A stretch of DNA of 64,000 nucleotides from Ypsolopha sequella. Its lineage: Eukaryota > Arthropoda > Insecta > Lepidoptera > Ypsolophidae. Position 1 is the first letter of the stretch. Each line of letters begins with the position of its first letter. Made by a program: the position numbers and the translations under genes. The notes under the pieces are model-generated. The model was not told where the DNA came from, did not search any database, and worked only from the letters and a program-made list of their open reading frames with translations. Positions 54,855-64,000 of this stretch are shown here, in pieces. The stretch is taken from assembly GCA_934047225.1 (NCBI GenBank), contig OW204004.1:7196401-7260400 (forward strand), in the 5' to 3' direction.

Positions 54855-55030
54855 TTGCCACATGGATCCTCGAGTGGGTGTCAGAGGTGATTCCGAGTTT
54901 GAGCTGTGACATGCAAGTCACAGTCCACATTCAGTACATCCGCGTTTCACGATTACATCCCATCGTGATGCATTATCGCCGTTTTTCGGGCACAAATACA
55001 CGCTTTCACTTCACCGCAAGTTTATGATTT
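54855..55030 (-). mobile_element. tRNA-derived SINE, partial, next to the Fringe-like start codon
   Basis: Minus strand body 'cgggcacaaatacacgcttt' complement to 'catggatcctcgagtgg'. Only a T-rich tract (A run on the plus strand, 54838-54852) separates it from the ATG at 54834. Confidence 0.65.
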
Positions 55031-55390
55031 ACTCTTTGATTTTTTCCGTTAAAACATTAATTATGTCAACTGTTAACTCTATGGGGGGTTTTAACTTTCA
55101 AAATGGCAATAGAGCGCACGATTTAAAATGCTCAGTAACTAAATTCTTACGAAAAAATATATTATACTTGATTTATAATACCAACGGTTAACAGGTATTG
55201 TAAAACGTGTTTATTCAAAGCTAGTATCTTAGTACAATGCGTGACAATGACCATACATATAAGAATGAGCACAATAACAAATGTTTTTATTATCGTATTA
55301 TTATAAAAACATTATTTATTTGCTCATTTATTGTATAAAATAAATAATTAAACAAAAACTGACCGTCCGTTGTATCCCTGAGACATTATA

Positions 55391-55615
55391 AGCGGCGGTC
55401 GCTCACGGGTAGAACGCTGGCCTCTCAATCTTGAGATTCAGGTTCGATTCCCGGTCGGGCATGCACTGCTAAAAAGCGTGTATTTGTGCCTGTTGAAGAA
55501 CGGCGATTAGGTTCACCACCCATCACGTTGGGACGTAATTAATCGTCGGTGAACAGTTCATACTCGGAACATCTCTGGCATGACATCCCGTCGGGAATTC
55601 ATGTCGTGATGTATA
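55391..55615 (+). mobile_element. tRNA-derived SINE, reference copy
   Basis: Head gggtagaacgctggcctctc..cttgagattc with B box ggttcgattcc at 55441-55451, body (gtgtatttgtgcc, cacgttgggacgtaattaat, ggaacatctctggcatga) and tail gaattcatgtcgtgatg. Head and body have the pol III promoter layout of lepidopteran SINEs. It is not a functional tRNA. Confidence 0.75.
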
Positions 55616-55639
55616 GAGTCCTAAATATGAAAGTATATA

Positions 55640-57180
55640 TTTAGTTGTAACTAGCGGAGGGAGATCTCCGCTAGTTACAGTATTGCTCGCGTAGATCCCG
55701 TGGGAGTTTCTTTAAATGAAATTCTTTCCTAGCGGATATTTACGTCATACAAGAAACTTACAGTCAAAATTTCAAGTTCCTAAGTCCGGCCTTTTGGTCT
55801 ACGTTGACAGATCGATTAGTCTTTTGAACTAAAACTTTTTCAACTATTTATGTTTGTACAAGTTTAATTGTGTTCCTTCTGTTTAAGAAACTATGTTATT
55901 TAGAAAACATCGATCCCCAAGATTGACCTTTTCAATCGGTATCAAAAAAATACAGTTTTTTTTTTTTTTTTATTTCACCGGTTCGTGTCACGGGTCAAGC
56001 AAGTAATTTATTAAAAATCTTTGAATGCAGTCAACGACATTCTAATGCAGTTGGTTATTTTTGAAAATAAAGGAATATTTTCTTTTTGTAAAATTTGCTA
56101 TCATCCATATTTAGGGTTCTTTCCCTGCAACCACGGTCATTTTTCCACACTGTATACGAAATTTCTGGATGAACTTCTAAAAGATTTTGCGTTTATTCTT
56201 CCAGGAAAAAAAATCCAAAACGTGCCAAATTATATGATATTGGTGCCAAAAAATATAAAACTGATACCGGTTTTTTTCGACAGGGGTGCTTGTTTATATA
56301 CTAACGTATAAAAATATAAAGATGACATCTCATCATAGAAATATATATTTTTTTGTAAATTTGCGAATTTTAATGGAATGCAGGGTAGCAGTGCGAGTCA
56401 AAGGGCAATTTGATAAAGTCAGATTGAGCACCTTATTTTGCATTAATCAGAACTGAACTCTATGACGTGTCCTTTTAGTTTAAAATAGCGCGCTCTGAGT
56501 TGTGCTGGCTTTTACGACCACCAAGAAACATGCGCTCACGAAAAACGGAGTTTTTATTTAATAACTCGGCTTCTTGATGAAATTATTAAAATATTTTATT
56601 AATAATTTTATTAATAAATAAATTATATTATTAAAAAGACGAATAGACAAGGTCATTGTTCCTAAATCTTTATTAAAAATTTCAAGGCTGTATAATTTAA
56701 GGTAGGCCCTTTAACCCTGATCAGCCCTGTCATATGAAGTTGTGCATGTGACCTTATACGGACTTTCCACTACTTTGGTCATCTTTTAAAATAATTCTAG
56801 GACAAATGAAACGAGCCACCGCTCTATCACCAATTATTTGTTTTATTTTAGGACAATGTTTCTAAAAAGCATTATTATAGCAAAACCCCTATGACGAAAG
56901 TTGCAGACCAAATCAACATACTGTGTATGAGATTAAAATGTTTGAGTTAGACCTAACTTACCTATTTTGGTGATCGTACTTACTTCCTTTTGGATTCACT
57001 AGTGGTAGGAAAAAAGCTCTTTGTCAAATCAAATTATACGGAATGTTGACCGCCCCTGTCTGTGGTTGATCGCATCTTAATGATACCCAACCCTTATCAA
57101 GAAAAGATGTCTGCAGTAGAATAGTTTAACAGATAGTTGATACTTTTTCGGGGGTAGTTAGTTCGTGGTTTTTTATACAA
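55640..57180. repeat. Repeats, no gene
   Basis: A 12-bp-arm palindrome gtaactagcgga..tccgctagttac at 55647-55678 leads into 'gtagatcccgtgggagtttc', a common lepidopteran repeat. 56419-56700 matches 40592-40830. The open frame at 56021-56311 shows no recognisable features. Confidence 0.45.
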
Positions 57181-57204
57181 CGTCACGACACTTACACACG
57201 TAAC

Positions 57205-57826
57205 GCTCGCAGGAGGCATTTAAATCTAATGATCGTTCCAACACATAAAACAACTGGTTTTAGAGGCAGCTTCAAAAATTTGGAACGATCTGCCACCACC
57301 CCTGCGGGAGAATATTACGTCTTTCACTTTTAAGAAGCATCTGAAGAAAAATCTGCTTGAAAAACAAATAGATGAGATAAAAAGCCGCTTTAAATAATAC
57401 ATTCCATTGCCTGACTCAATATTTGCCTATGGTTCGCTGTGCAACATTTTTAATTATTTAAAATTTGTTATTACTTTCTATAAACTATGATGTTAAGAAT
57501 ATCAATTAACGTTTTTTTTTTCTTTTTTTGTTCATTAATGTATTCATGTTATTTTATTATTTCTATTTTTAAATGTAATGCATGCTATATTTATATAATA
57601 ATGTTAAATCTTTTTTTCCCAATATTCTACCCGCATATGTGCACATTCTGCGAGAACGGGGACAAGCTGAAAATCAGCGCTGTGAAGACCAACTTATTTT
57701 TCTATCACAGCATATAGCTGAGCTCGTTCCTTTTTGTCGCATTCTTTTTAAAAAAAAAATCTGTGTGATATAATTATGTTTGAAAGACAAATAAATAATT
57801 TCAATTTCAATTTCAATTTCAATTAA
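57205..57826 (+). mobile_element. LINE 3' part: RT C-terminus, 3' UTR and (TTTCAA)n tail
   Basis: Encodes, with one frame change, N-L-M-I-V-P-T-H-K, then AASKIWNDLPPPLRENITSF and FKKHLKKNLL, ending at a TAA near 57394. This is the end of a CR1/Jockey-like ORF2. The 3' UTR includes ctgaaaatcagcgctgtgaa and ends with (tttcaa)n at 57800-57826. Confidence 0.75.
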
Positions 57827-57828
57827 TC

Positions 57829-58070
57829 CCCGAGGGGTTATCAGAGGTGTCTCCGAGTGTGGACTGTGAACAGTAAGTCCACCGTTCGTAGACCCACATT
57901 TCACTGTCGATTATTATGTCCCACCGTGAGGTTAGCACTAACCGTACACACCGTAGCACCGTATTTCGGGCACAAATGGACCCACAGCGTAACATGCCTA
58001 CCGTAGCACGCACAGTGTACACAACGTGGATTTAAACGGGATTTGAAACCGCAATCTCCATTTTAGTGTT
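57829..58070 (-). mobile_element. tRNA-derived SINE, diverged
   Basis: Minus-strand relative of 55391-55615, joined directly to the LINE tail. Tail complement aatccccgaggggttatcag, body tgtcccaccgtgag; the head is degraded and contains a duplicated ccgtagcac. Confidence 0.6.
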
Positions 58071-58095
58071 CAAGCAGTAAATAATGCACATCGGC

Positions 58096-58406
58096 TCTTC
58101 GACCAAAATAAAATGAATGGACGGGCCTTGTCTTTACACTTTCCTCACTCATAACGAGTCTCAGCAATTGGATATATACTTCAATACCTAATTTTTATTT
58201 TTATGTTTATTTTGCTTTTTGCACTTTGTAAATGCACAAGAAAGTATTTTTTCGTCAGTTATTTGGATGGCATGTAATAATAAGCGTACGTGTCACTCTT
58301 CTTACAGACAGAGACAGAGATGAAGTGAGAGCCGGCGCTCACTTTACAGACTTCAAAAATCTGTACGCTATGGCCCGTCCATTTATTTTATTTTGGTCGA
58401 AGCATC
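58096..58406. mobile_element. MITE with tcgaccaaaataaa ends
   Basis: Left cttcgaccaaaataaaatga-atggacgggcc is inverted at the right (ggcccgtccatttattttat-tttggtcgaag). The interior is about 250 bp, non-coding. Confidence 0.75.
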
Positions 58407-58409
58407 GGC

Positions 58410-59395
58410 TATCTTCGGGTTCGTAGAGCGCCGTTTCTGTCACCGGACTATTAGTGCTTTGTGCGACAGAGATGACGCTACGATACGATGAGCGTTATTT
58501 ACTGCCGGGACCTGTACTACTAGCAGTGTTCAGAAGTATTATAGCAAAGCATCGGTGTCTATCCGTACAGTTCGCACTAGTACAGAGAGCGGGAATGAAG
58601 TAAGTCATGTCATCGGCACATCGTAGAATTGGCCATTCATGATCTGCCAGCAGATCATATTTCTATTAAAACTAGTTGGGGCATTGGTACGTAAAAACTT
58701 GTGTTTTAAACGATATGTAGGTACGAGAACCTCTAATTACATTCGCGCAAGTGAAACCGCGGCAAAAGGCTATTAAAATATGTAGTAAGTATGAAACTGT
58801 ATACAAACTTTATCTGTAAAGCTTGTGGATACTACCGGCGACCGGCGAGCTGGCTCTTGTCTAGGCCAGCGTATAAGTCTTGCCATACAGAGAGGTAATG
58901 TGGCAAGTATTTTGGGCACTCTCCCGCAGGGCAGTGATCTAGAGGCAATTTTCTTTTTATAATTATTTTTATATTTTATTATTTTTGTTCTGTTATTTTA
59001 ACCCCTTTAGTTATGTAATTCAATATTCTTAAGTGATTTTTAGTTAACTTTGAACTAGTAAAGTGTGTAAAAAATTATAAAATATGCTAAAATATTTCTA
59101 TGAATATTTTTTATAAAAAAGTATGAAATACAAATTTACAAAAATCAATCATATCCCACCAAGAACATAAATGTGAAAAGGGGCCTAATTTAGTACAAAA
59201 GAAGTGCAGGATTGTGATTTCAAAAAGGATTTGAGATCAAATTGGATTCCGAGGTTTATGGAGGTTCTTGTTTCAATACTTTTAAAATTAACTAATAACA
59301 TTGGAACAAAATTTTTCATTTAAGAAAAAAGAGGGCATTTTCCTTTATCTGATAAAAATATTTCTCTTGAAAATTCTGAAAGCCAGTAATTATGT
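58410..59395. other. Non-coding, unclassified
   Basis: No supported gene. The AT-rich tract 58950-59300 holds no recognised repeat. Confidence 0.3.
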
Positions 59396-59397
59396 AC

Positions 59398-59766
59398 ACC
59401 ATCCATCCACCCATCAGCCTAGTTCGTCCACTGCTGGACATAAGCCTTTCCAGGACTTTGCCACTCCCGGCGGACATCCTGGAAGAATTGCCCATACTCA
59501 CACACGCTGGGCAGGCGGGTTCGTGAGCGCGGTGACGGAACCCTCGCACCAGTGACGCTGCTGCCCATCACCAGTCTGTTCCCGTCATATAAGACCCGAC
59601 AATTAGGGATGGATATACCGCCATCCATCGGTCCCAGGCATGGTGGGCCTCCTGGTTTTTTGCCTGTAAGCTGTCCTCTTACTCTCCCCCGAATTACTCC
59701 GAGGGGGTCTCCAAGTAAGATGGTGGTACTTCCACAGTCGAGCCTGGCATTAGCTCTACCACCTAT
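59398..59766 (-). mobile_element. LINE 3' end, copy 2
   Basis: Reverse orientation relative of 25838-26145, about 60 bp longer because of extra sequence between 59555 and 59610. Open frames on both strands here come from its balanced composition, not from a gene. Followed by (TATAA)n. Confidence 0.5.
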
Positions 59767-59839
59767 AATATAATATAATATAATATGTCTTGTATTTTCT
59801 TAAAGTAGATTATAAGTAATTTGATGTATAGTATAAGTT

Positions 59840-60290
59840 TATGTAAAAAAAAAAGACATGATCTTGCGAAGTTTCTTGCCCGTTCTTCTTAGCAAGACTA
59901 ATCGAATGGGCGGAGGTACGCATGTATTTATATATGTAACCTATTACTATGTAGTATATAGGATGGGATTTGGTCGGCCGCCTGGATTCGTGCTGGGGGC
60001 TCGGTTGGTGATCATTGAACCTTGTTCCTGGTCCCTGGCCGGGTCTCCGGTATGGGTTCGGGCGGTTGATTGGATTTCATCTTGTATAATAATATTTACC
60101 TATAATTTTAATCGTATATATATTGCTACATAAATTAAATGAACATTTAATCTAAGTAGTTCATGTACATTTATTATTTTATTACATATATTTTTATAAG
60201 ATTAAAATTTGACTTGTGAAACGTGTATTATATATACGTACTTTGCAAAATAAACTTTTTGAATTGTAATTTTGAATTTTAATTAAATTA
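59840..60290 (+). mobile_element. LINE 3' UTR and tail
   Basis: Gcgaagtttcttgcccgttc-ttctt is a usual 3' region of lepidopteran LINEs, ending here in 'tactttgcaaaataaacttt' and a decayed (TTGAAT)n. Confidence 0.5.
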
Positions 60291-60294
60291 TTAG

Positions 60295-61950
60295 AGTAAT
60301 TATGTACACAGTAAACATTATTTTACCCCGTATCTAACTAACGTTCCCACATTCACAAAAAAAAACTTTTATAGCAGTTTCATTACTTTATCCGAAAACC
60401 CTATGAGTGATGAAGGACAATGTACAGATTGTACTGGTAGGAGGTTTTGAATATTTACAAATTTATTTAAGGGGCTGCACAATGCTAAAATTCAGTCCTG
60501 CTCTAACGCTTTTATTTTTTTACTGTCTATCCTGCTCTAATCAGATGCTGTGCACGCAAAACTTCAGTTATTTTGAAATCGTGGCTCCATTAGGACATTA
60601 ACTATACTAATTTATTAATGTAATAAAGATGTTTTTTTCTAGTTAGTATCTGCGTATGTTGGTTTTGTTTCAATGGATTTTTAAATATAGAAACTAAATC
60701 GGCTTTTTCGTGAAATTCATGCTTTTTTAAAAGTTATATTAAATAATAGAAGATTGAAAGTATGTTTATTTATATAGCGTAATTAATAATTGTCTTTCGT
60801 CAAAAAACAGGCCATATTTTTTAAAAATATTACCATCTACATTGACGGACCTGAATCCAATACAAAACTGATGTTCAGAATTGTAGAGCCCTTTAAGTAA
60901 AAGGGATCGGACACGGGCAAGGGTCACTTTTCCACTACTTATACTAGCGTGACCTTTGTTTTACAATGTTGAGAGGACATGTGGAATTTGGGTACCCATT
61001 TTTTAGGGTGCCCTTAACAGGATAGTCCCCGCAAAACCATTAAAGTTGCCCGATTTATTCTTCCTTGTTTGAAAAATCTAGCAATACTACCGGTTTAAAA
61101 TAAAAACCGGTCAAATGCGAGTCAGACTCGCGCACCTTGGGTTCCGTATTTCGTCAGTTTTGAGGAAAGTCAGGAAAATGGTTTGTAAAATTTGATTTGT
61201 TTTGATCTGAACTTTAATCTATATTGAGATGAAACATTGGCATTGGCAAATCATGCAACAAAATGCTCACCAGCACCCTATCTAAACGGTATTGGAGTCA
61301 TTAGATGCTACAATCCCTAAACAGATCACAGTTTGTCCCAGAAAATTCGCCCAGTAGCCGTAAGATCTGGGGATCTAAAAAGGCCGAATTGGGTGATTTA
61401 TAAAATGATTTGAAAGTAGGACAGAGTCAGAGTTTTTTCACGTGTGCAAAAGAGATGGCATTAGAACAGAATCATAATGTGATTCATGCAAAACGGCCTT
61501 TTTAGAGGACCTGGTCTTGTCAAATGGGGCCGAATAGCTGATTGTTTCTGGATACAGGGTGGAGCCGTTGTTAATATCTTAGTTCTGATGAAGATATGAA
61601 CAAAACCAAGAAGCCAATAGTACAATCAGCAAACGGCTCACCTATCCAGTTGCAAAACCTTATAGCTTGAATGTTGCGATCTAGCCCCGATTTCCGCCCG
61701 CCACTTTTGTTTAAACAAAGGGACGAGAATGCTTTTATGACCAAATCAGTACACCATGACCTTAATAGCAAACCCTGCAAGAAGTTGAAAAATAGGTAGA
61801 AATATTTTCATGAAAAATTATCGATGATTCCAAAGATGATCTTTTTGACCCCCAAAAACAGCTCTTTAAAATTTTAGATAACCTCTAAAATATAAATCAT
61901 GTTTTTTGAACTTTTTGCTATATATATAGCACTCATATAAGTGCAAATAC
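60295..61950. other. Repeat remnants, no gene
   Basis: Includes 60480-60540 (echo of 25400), 61030-61090 (echo of 24650) and 'aaaaccggtcaaatgcgagt' at 61097 (echo of 18163). The open minus frame 61571-61780 is unremarkable. Confidence 0.4.
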
Positions 61951-61959
61951 CGTGCAATA

Positions 61960-62620
61960 GACAACCCAATTTCGTCATCGTGTCGGACTCCAAAAGCACT
62001 CTTCAACATATTGCTCAGTGCATAATCAAGTTCACCCTATTCGATTATCAAAATTATGCGTGATCTTAACAATAAAGGAAAAACCATAATTCTACAGTGG
62101 ATACATCTCGTGTTGGCATCAATTTAAAACGAAGAGGCCGATCGACAAGCTAAACAAGCCATGGTAAACGAGACGGTGAGCCAAAAATGTTAGGTACCGT
62201 TCTATACTGACATACTTCCACGCTTTAAACATTAATGCTGTTTACTTTAGAAAAAGCACTTTGACGAAAGGTCAGCTTTTGCAGGTATCTGGTATAGGAC
62301 TATCCAACCTTGGCCCTCACATTTCCCACAGTTTGAATACTGCCATATGAATAAGAGTGAAGTTGTTGTCATGGCCTTCCAACTTCGTTTCGGACATCTC
62401 GTTCCTCATGCGTAAAACAGACACTCCGATTTGCATCGAGTCTAACATCCTTGAGGACGTCCACCACATTCTCATGGAATGTGTCCGGAATTTACAGCAA
62501 CCATATTTTTATGGAAACGAGTGGCTGTAACAGCGTCCTGTCCTTCCCGTTATCGAGAAGGCCAGGATGCTGTATAGACTTCTGAGGTTTAAAATGGTTG
62601 TAAGAATGTTCATGAATAAC
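61960..62620 (+). pseudogene. LINE RNase H and C-terminal region
   Basis: Reads VIVSDSKSTLQHIAQC, then IIKIMRDLNNKGKTIILQWI, EEADRQAKQAMVNE: the D-S, W and D-R-x-A-K pattern of RNase H domains of I/R1-like LINEs. It continues RFGHLVPHA and, after a stop, EDVHHILMEC, the usual zinc-knuckle-like end. Several stops and frameshifts are present. Confidence 0.7.
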
Positions 62621-62624
62621 CAAT

Positions 62625-63590
62625 CAATCAATCAAATGAATCAATCAATATCCAATGAACAAATTTTCAACAACAATGTTAAACGAAAAACAATGAGGAT
62701 GACGTGGTCACGAAATGATGAAATCCTCTAAAAAGAAGCAAAAGATAACACTACCGTAATAGCTATGTTTCTTTTTGGTTACAGATACTTATTTTTAAAT
62801 TCAATTACAGGATGTTATTAATCATGTGTTACAAAAAAAAAACAATATTTACTGATAATGTTTTTTAATTTTCTACAGTGGTATGATGTGAAACAATAAA
62901 TAAGAGTTATTAATTAATTAATTAATTTACTTATTATAATTATTTCGGGTGAACCCAATTACAATAATTATTAGATTTATAGTATTTAAATTAACATAGT
63001 AAATATTTAAAATAACTTTAAGCCAAAAAATATCTAAATAACTTAAAAACTAATTGATTTTTATTATCGAAGAACACGTCAGCAGACGGTTCGGACTCAA
63101 TGCATTGAGAGCTGTGGTCATTTTACACATTGCTGAATAAGCGTGAGCGTGCGTGGACTGGTGGGCACGGCAAACAACTTGTTCTGTAGTAACAGGAACT
63201 ATGGTATGAAATTACTTTTTATTTTTCATTGTTTTGGCTCAAAATGGTATAGTAGCTGTATGATCCTTTTAGTATCTGAAACATAATGACACTTTAAAAG
63301 TAGAATCCTTCGTATTATTTTAAGAACAACCTAATCAAAGAATACATGTCAAATTTTGCTCTTTAAATTCCTGAAAATCACATATTTTTTTCATTTTACA
63401 AAAGAAAGACTTCACTAAATTAAATTGTAATCAAAAGATTTGTTATGTGACCTAAAATTATAAATGAATGTGCTAAGTGGTGTTTTTATTTCTTTCCCTG
63501 GTTATTTTCATTAAAAACTCATTTTTGAAGGATCACCTACGATTGCATACTATTAGTATTCTTGTTTAACTTAGAAGGATAACATCTGCA
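62625..63590. other. AT-rich non-coding region
   Basis: Contains (aatc)n at 62622-62650 (the LINE tail) and (taat)n at 62911-62930. No gene or element was seen. Confidence 0.4.
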
Positions 63591-63595
63591 TACTC

Positions 63596-63900
63596 GTAAA
63601 AGTATGTATTTGTGCCGTGTGGTATTTAATTTCAAACGGCTTTTATCACGTTGGGATGGAATAATCGACTGTGAAAAGCGGGTTAAGAGTGTTTGACTGT
63701 TCAGTACGTCACAACATGATAAGCGTCCCTCAAGCTATGACGTAATAATCGTTGGGGGACAGTGAAGCTGTAGAAAGCTGGCCGAAGCTGTACATCTGTG
63801 GAATGCCCTTCCTCTCACAATAAGACGAGCTCCATCATTACAGCTATGCAAAATACTAGTCAAACAGCATTATCTTTCACTTTATTCTTAAAGCTGTAGG
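63596..63900 (+). mobile_element. SINE fragment joined to a LINE RT C-terminus
   Basis: 63600-63710 resembles the SINE body (gtatgtatttgtgccg, tatcacgttgggatgga). From about 63780 the plus strand encodes AEAVHLWNALPLTIRRAPSL then KILVKQHYLSLYS and a TAA, a CR1/Jockey-like ORF2 end. The two belong to different insertions. Confidence 0.55.
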
Positions 63901-64000
63901 TATGTATTTCTATTTTTTCCTAAATTAATATATATTTTTTATATAAAGCACCTATATATAAGTATCTACGAGTATATAAATAGATGTATATTATTATATA

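Noticed and set aside
55391..55462. tRNA gene
   Set aside because: The cloverleaf is degraded and the same head recurs in several SINE copies in the window.
56021..56311. 96-codon plus-strand frame
   Set aside because: No recognisable motif; AT-rich composition matches the surroundings.
59301..59773. Overlapping open frames on both strands
   Set aside because: They lie in a LINE 3' end that has a second copy at 25838-26145 without these frames being intact.

Overview
This is eukaryotic DNA, most likely from a moth or butterfly (Lepidoptera). It is AT-rich and its coding sequence is split by introns. The spacers are crowded with repeat families I associate with lepidopteran genomes: tRNA-derived SINEs ending in a 'gaattcatgtcgtga'-type tail, the 'agggttccgtacc ... 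gtccgtctgtc' repeat, LINE 3' ends in (TTGAAT)n or (TTTCAA)n, and a Helitron ending in the 'gcgggcgaagccgcgggcaaaagctag' type of terminus (described here, not aligned). Species cannot be told from the sequence.

Layout. 0-1 kb: a hAT-like MITE and one well-bounded exon of an unrecognised host gene (+). 1.3-5.4 kb: a decayed Transib-type transposon (the RAG1-related family) with long inverted ends, later hit by a rearranged LINE. 5.5-7.6 kb: MITEs. 7.8-15.3 kb: a full-length Helitron with both termini, an OTU protease-like ORF, an in-frame 45-bp minisatellite, the HUH Rep and the PIF1-like helicase; it is broken by one stop and three frame changes. 15.3-37.4 kb: mostly repeats (MITEs, SINEs, LINE pieces, palindromes) with no convincing complete gene.

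37.5-54.8 kb (minus strand): I could assemble two complete spliced genes, one inside the other. The outer gene is a seven-exon, 292-residue Fringe-like glycosyltransferase. All splice phases agree, and it carries a DDD motif, a GAG.CLS motif and a short signal-peptide-like N-terminus. Its third intron is 12.8 kb. Inside that intron, on the same strand, sits a ten-exon, 986-codon gene whose phases also all agree. It joins a Mutator-like DDE transposase domain to a YqaJ-type PD-(D/E)xK nuclease. The nested gene has tandemly duplicated N-terminal exons and a second, diverged copy of its last exon downstream. I see no terminal inverted repeats around it. The same intron also holds a 1000-bp hAT deletion derivative with perfect 8-bp target duplications, two RNA-type repeats (tRNA-like), MITEs and an RTE-type LINE tail.

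54.8-64 kb: SINEs, LINE fragments (RT C-termini, an RNase H region) and MITEs. The Fringe-like start codon lies about 20 nt from a SINE.

All gene models here come from reading splice signals and phases by eye; no transcript or database comparison was possible.
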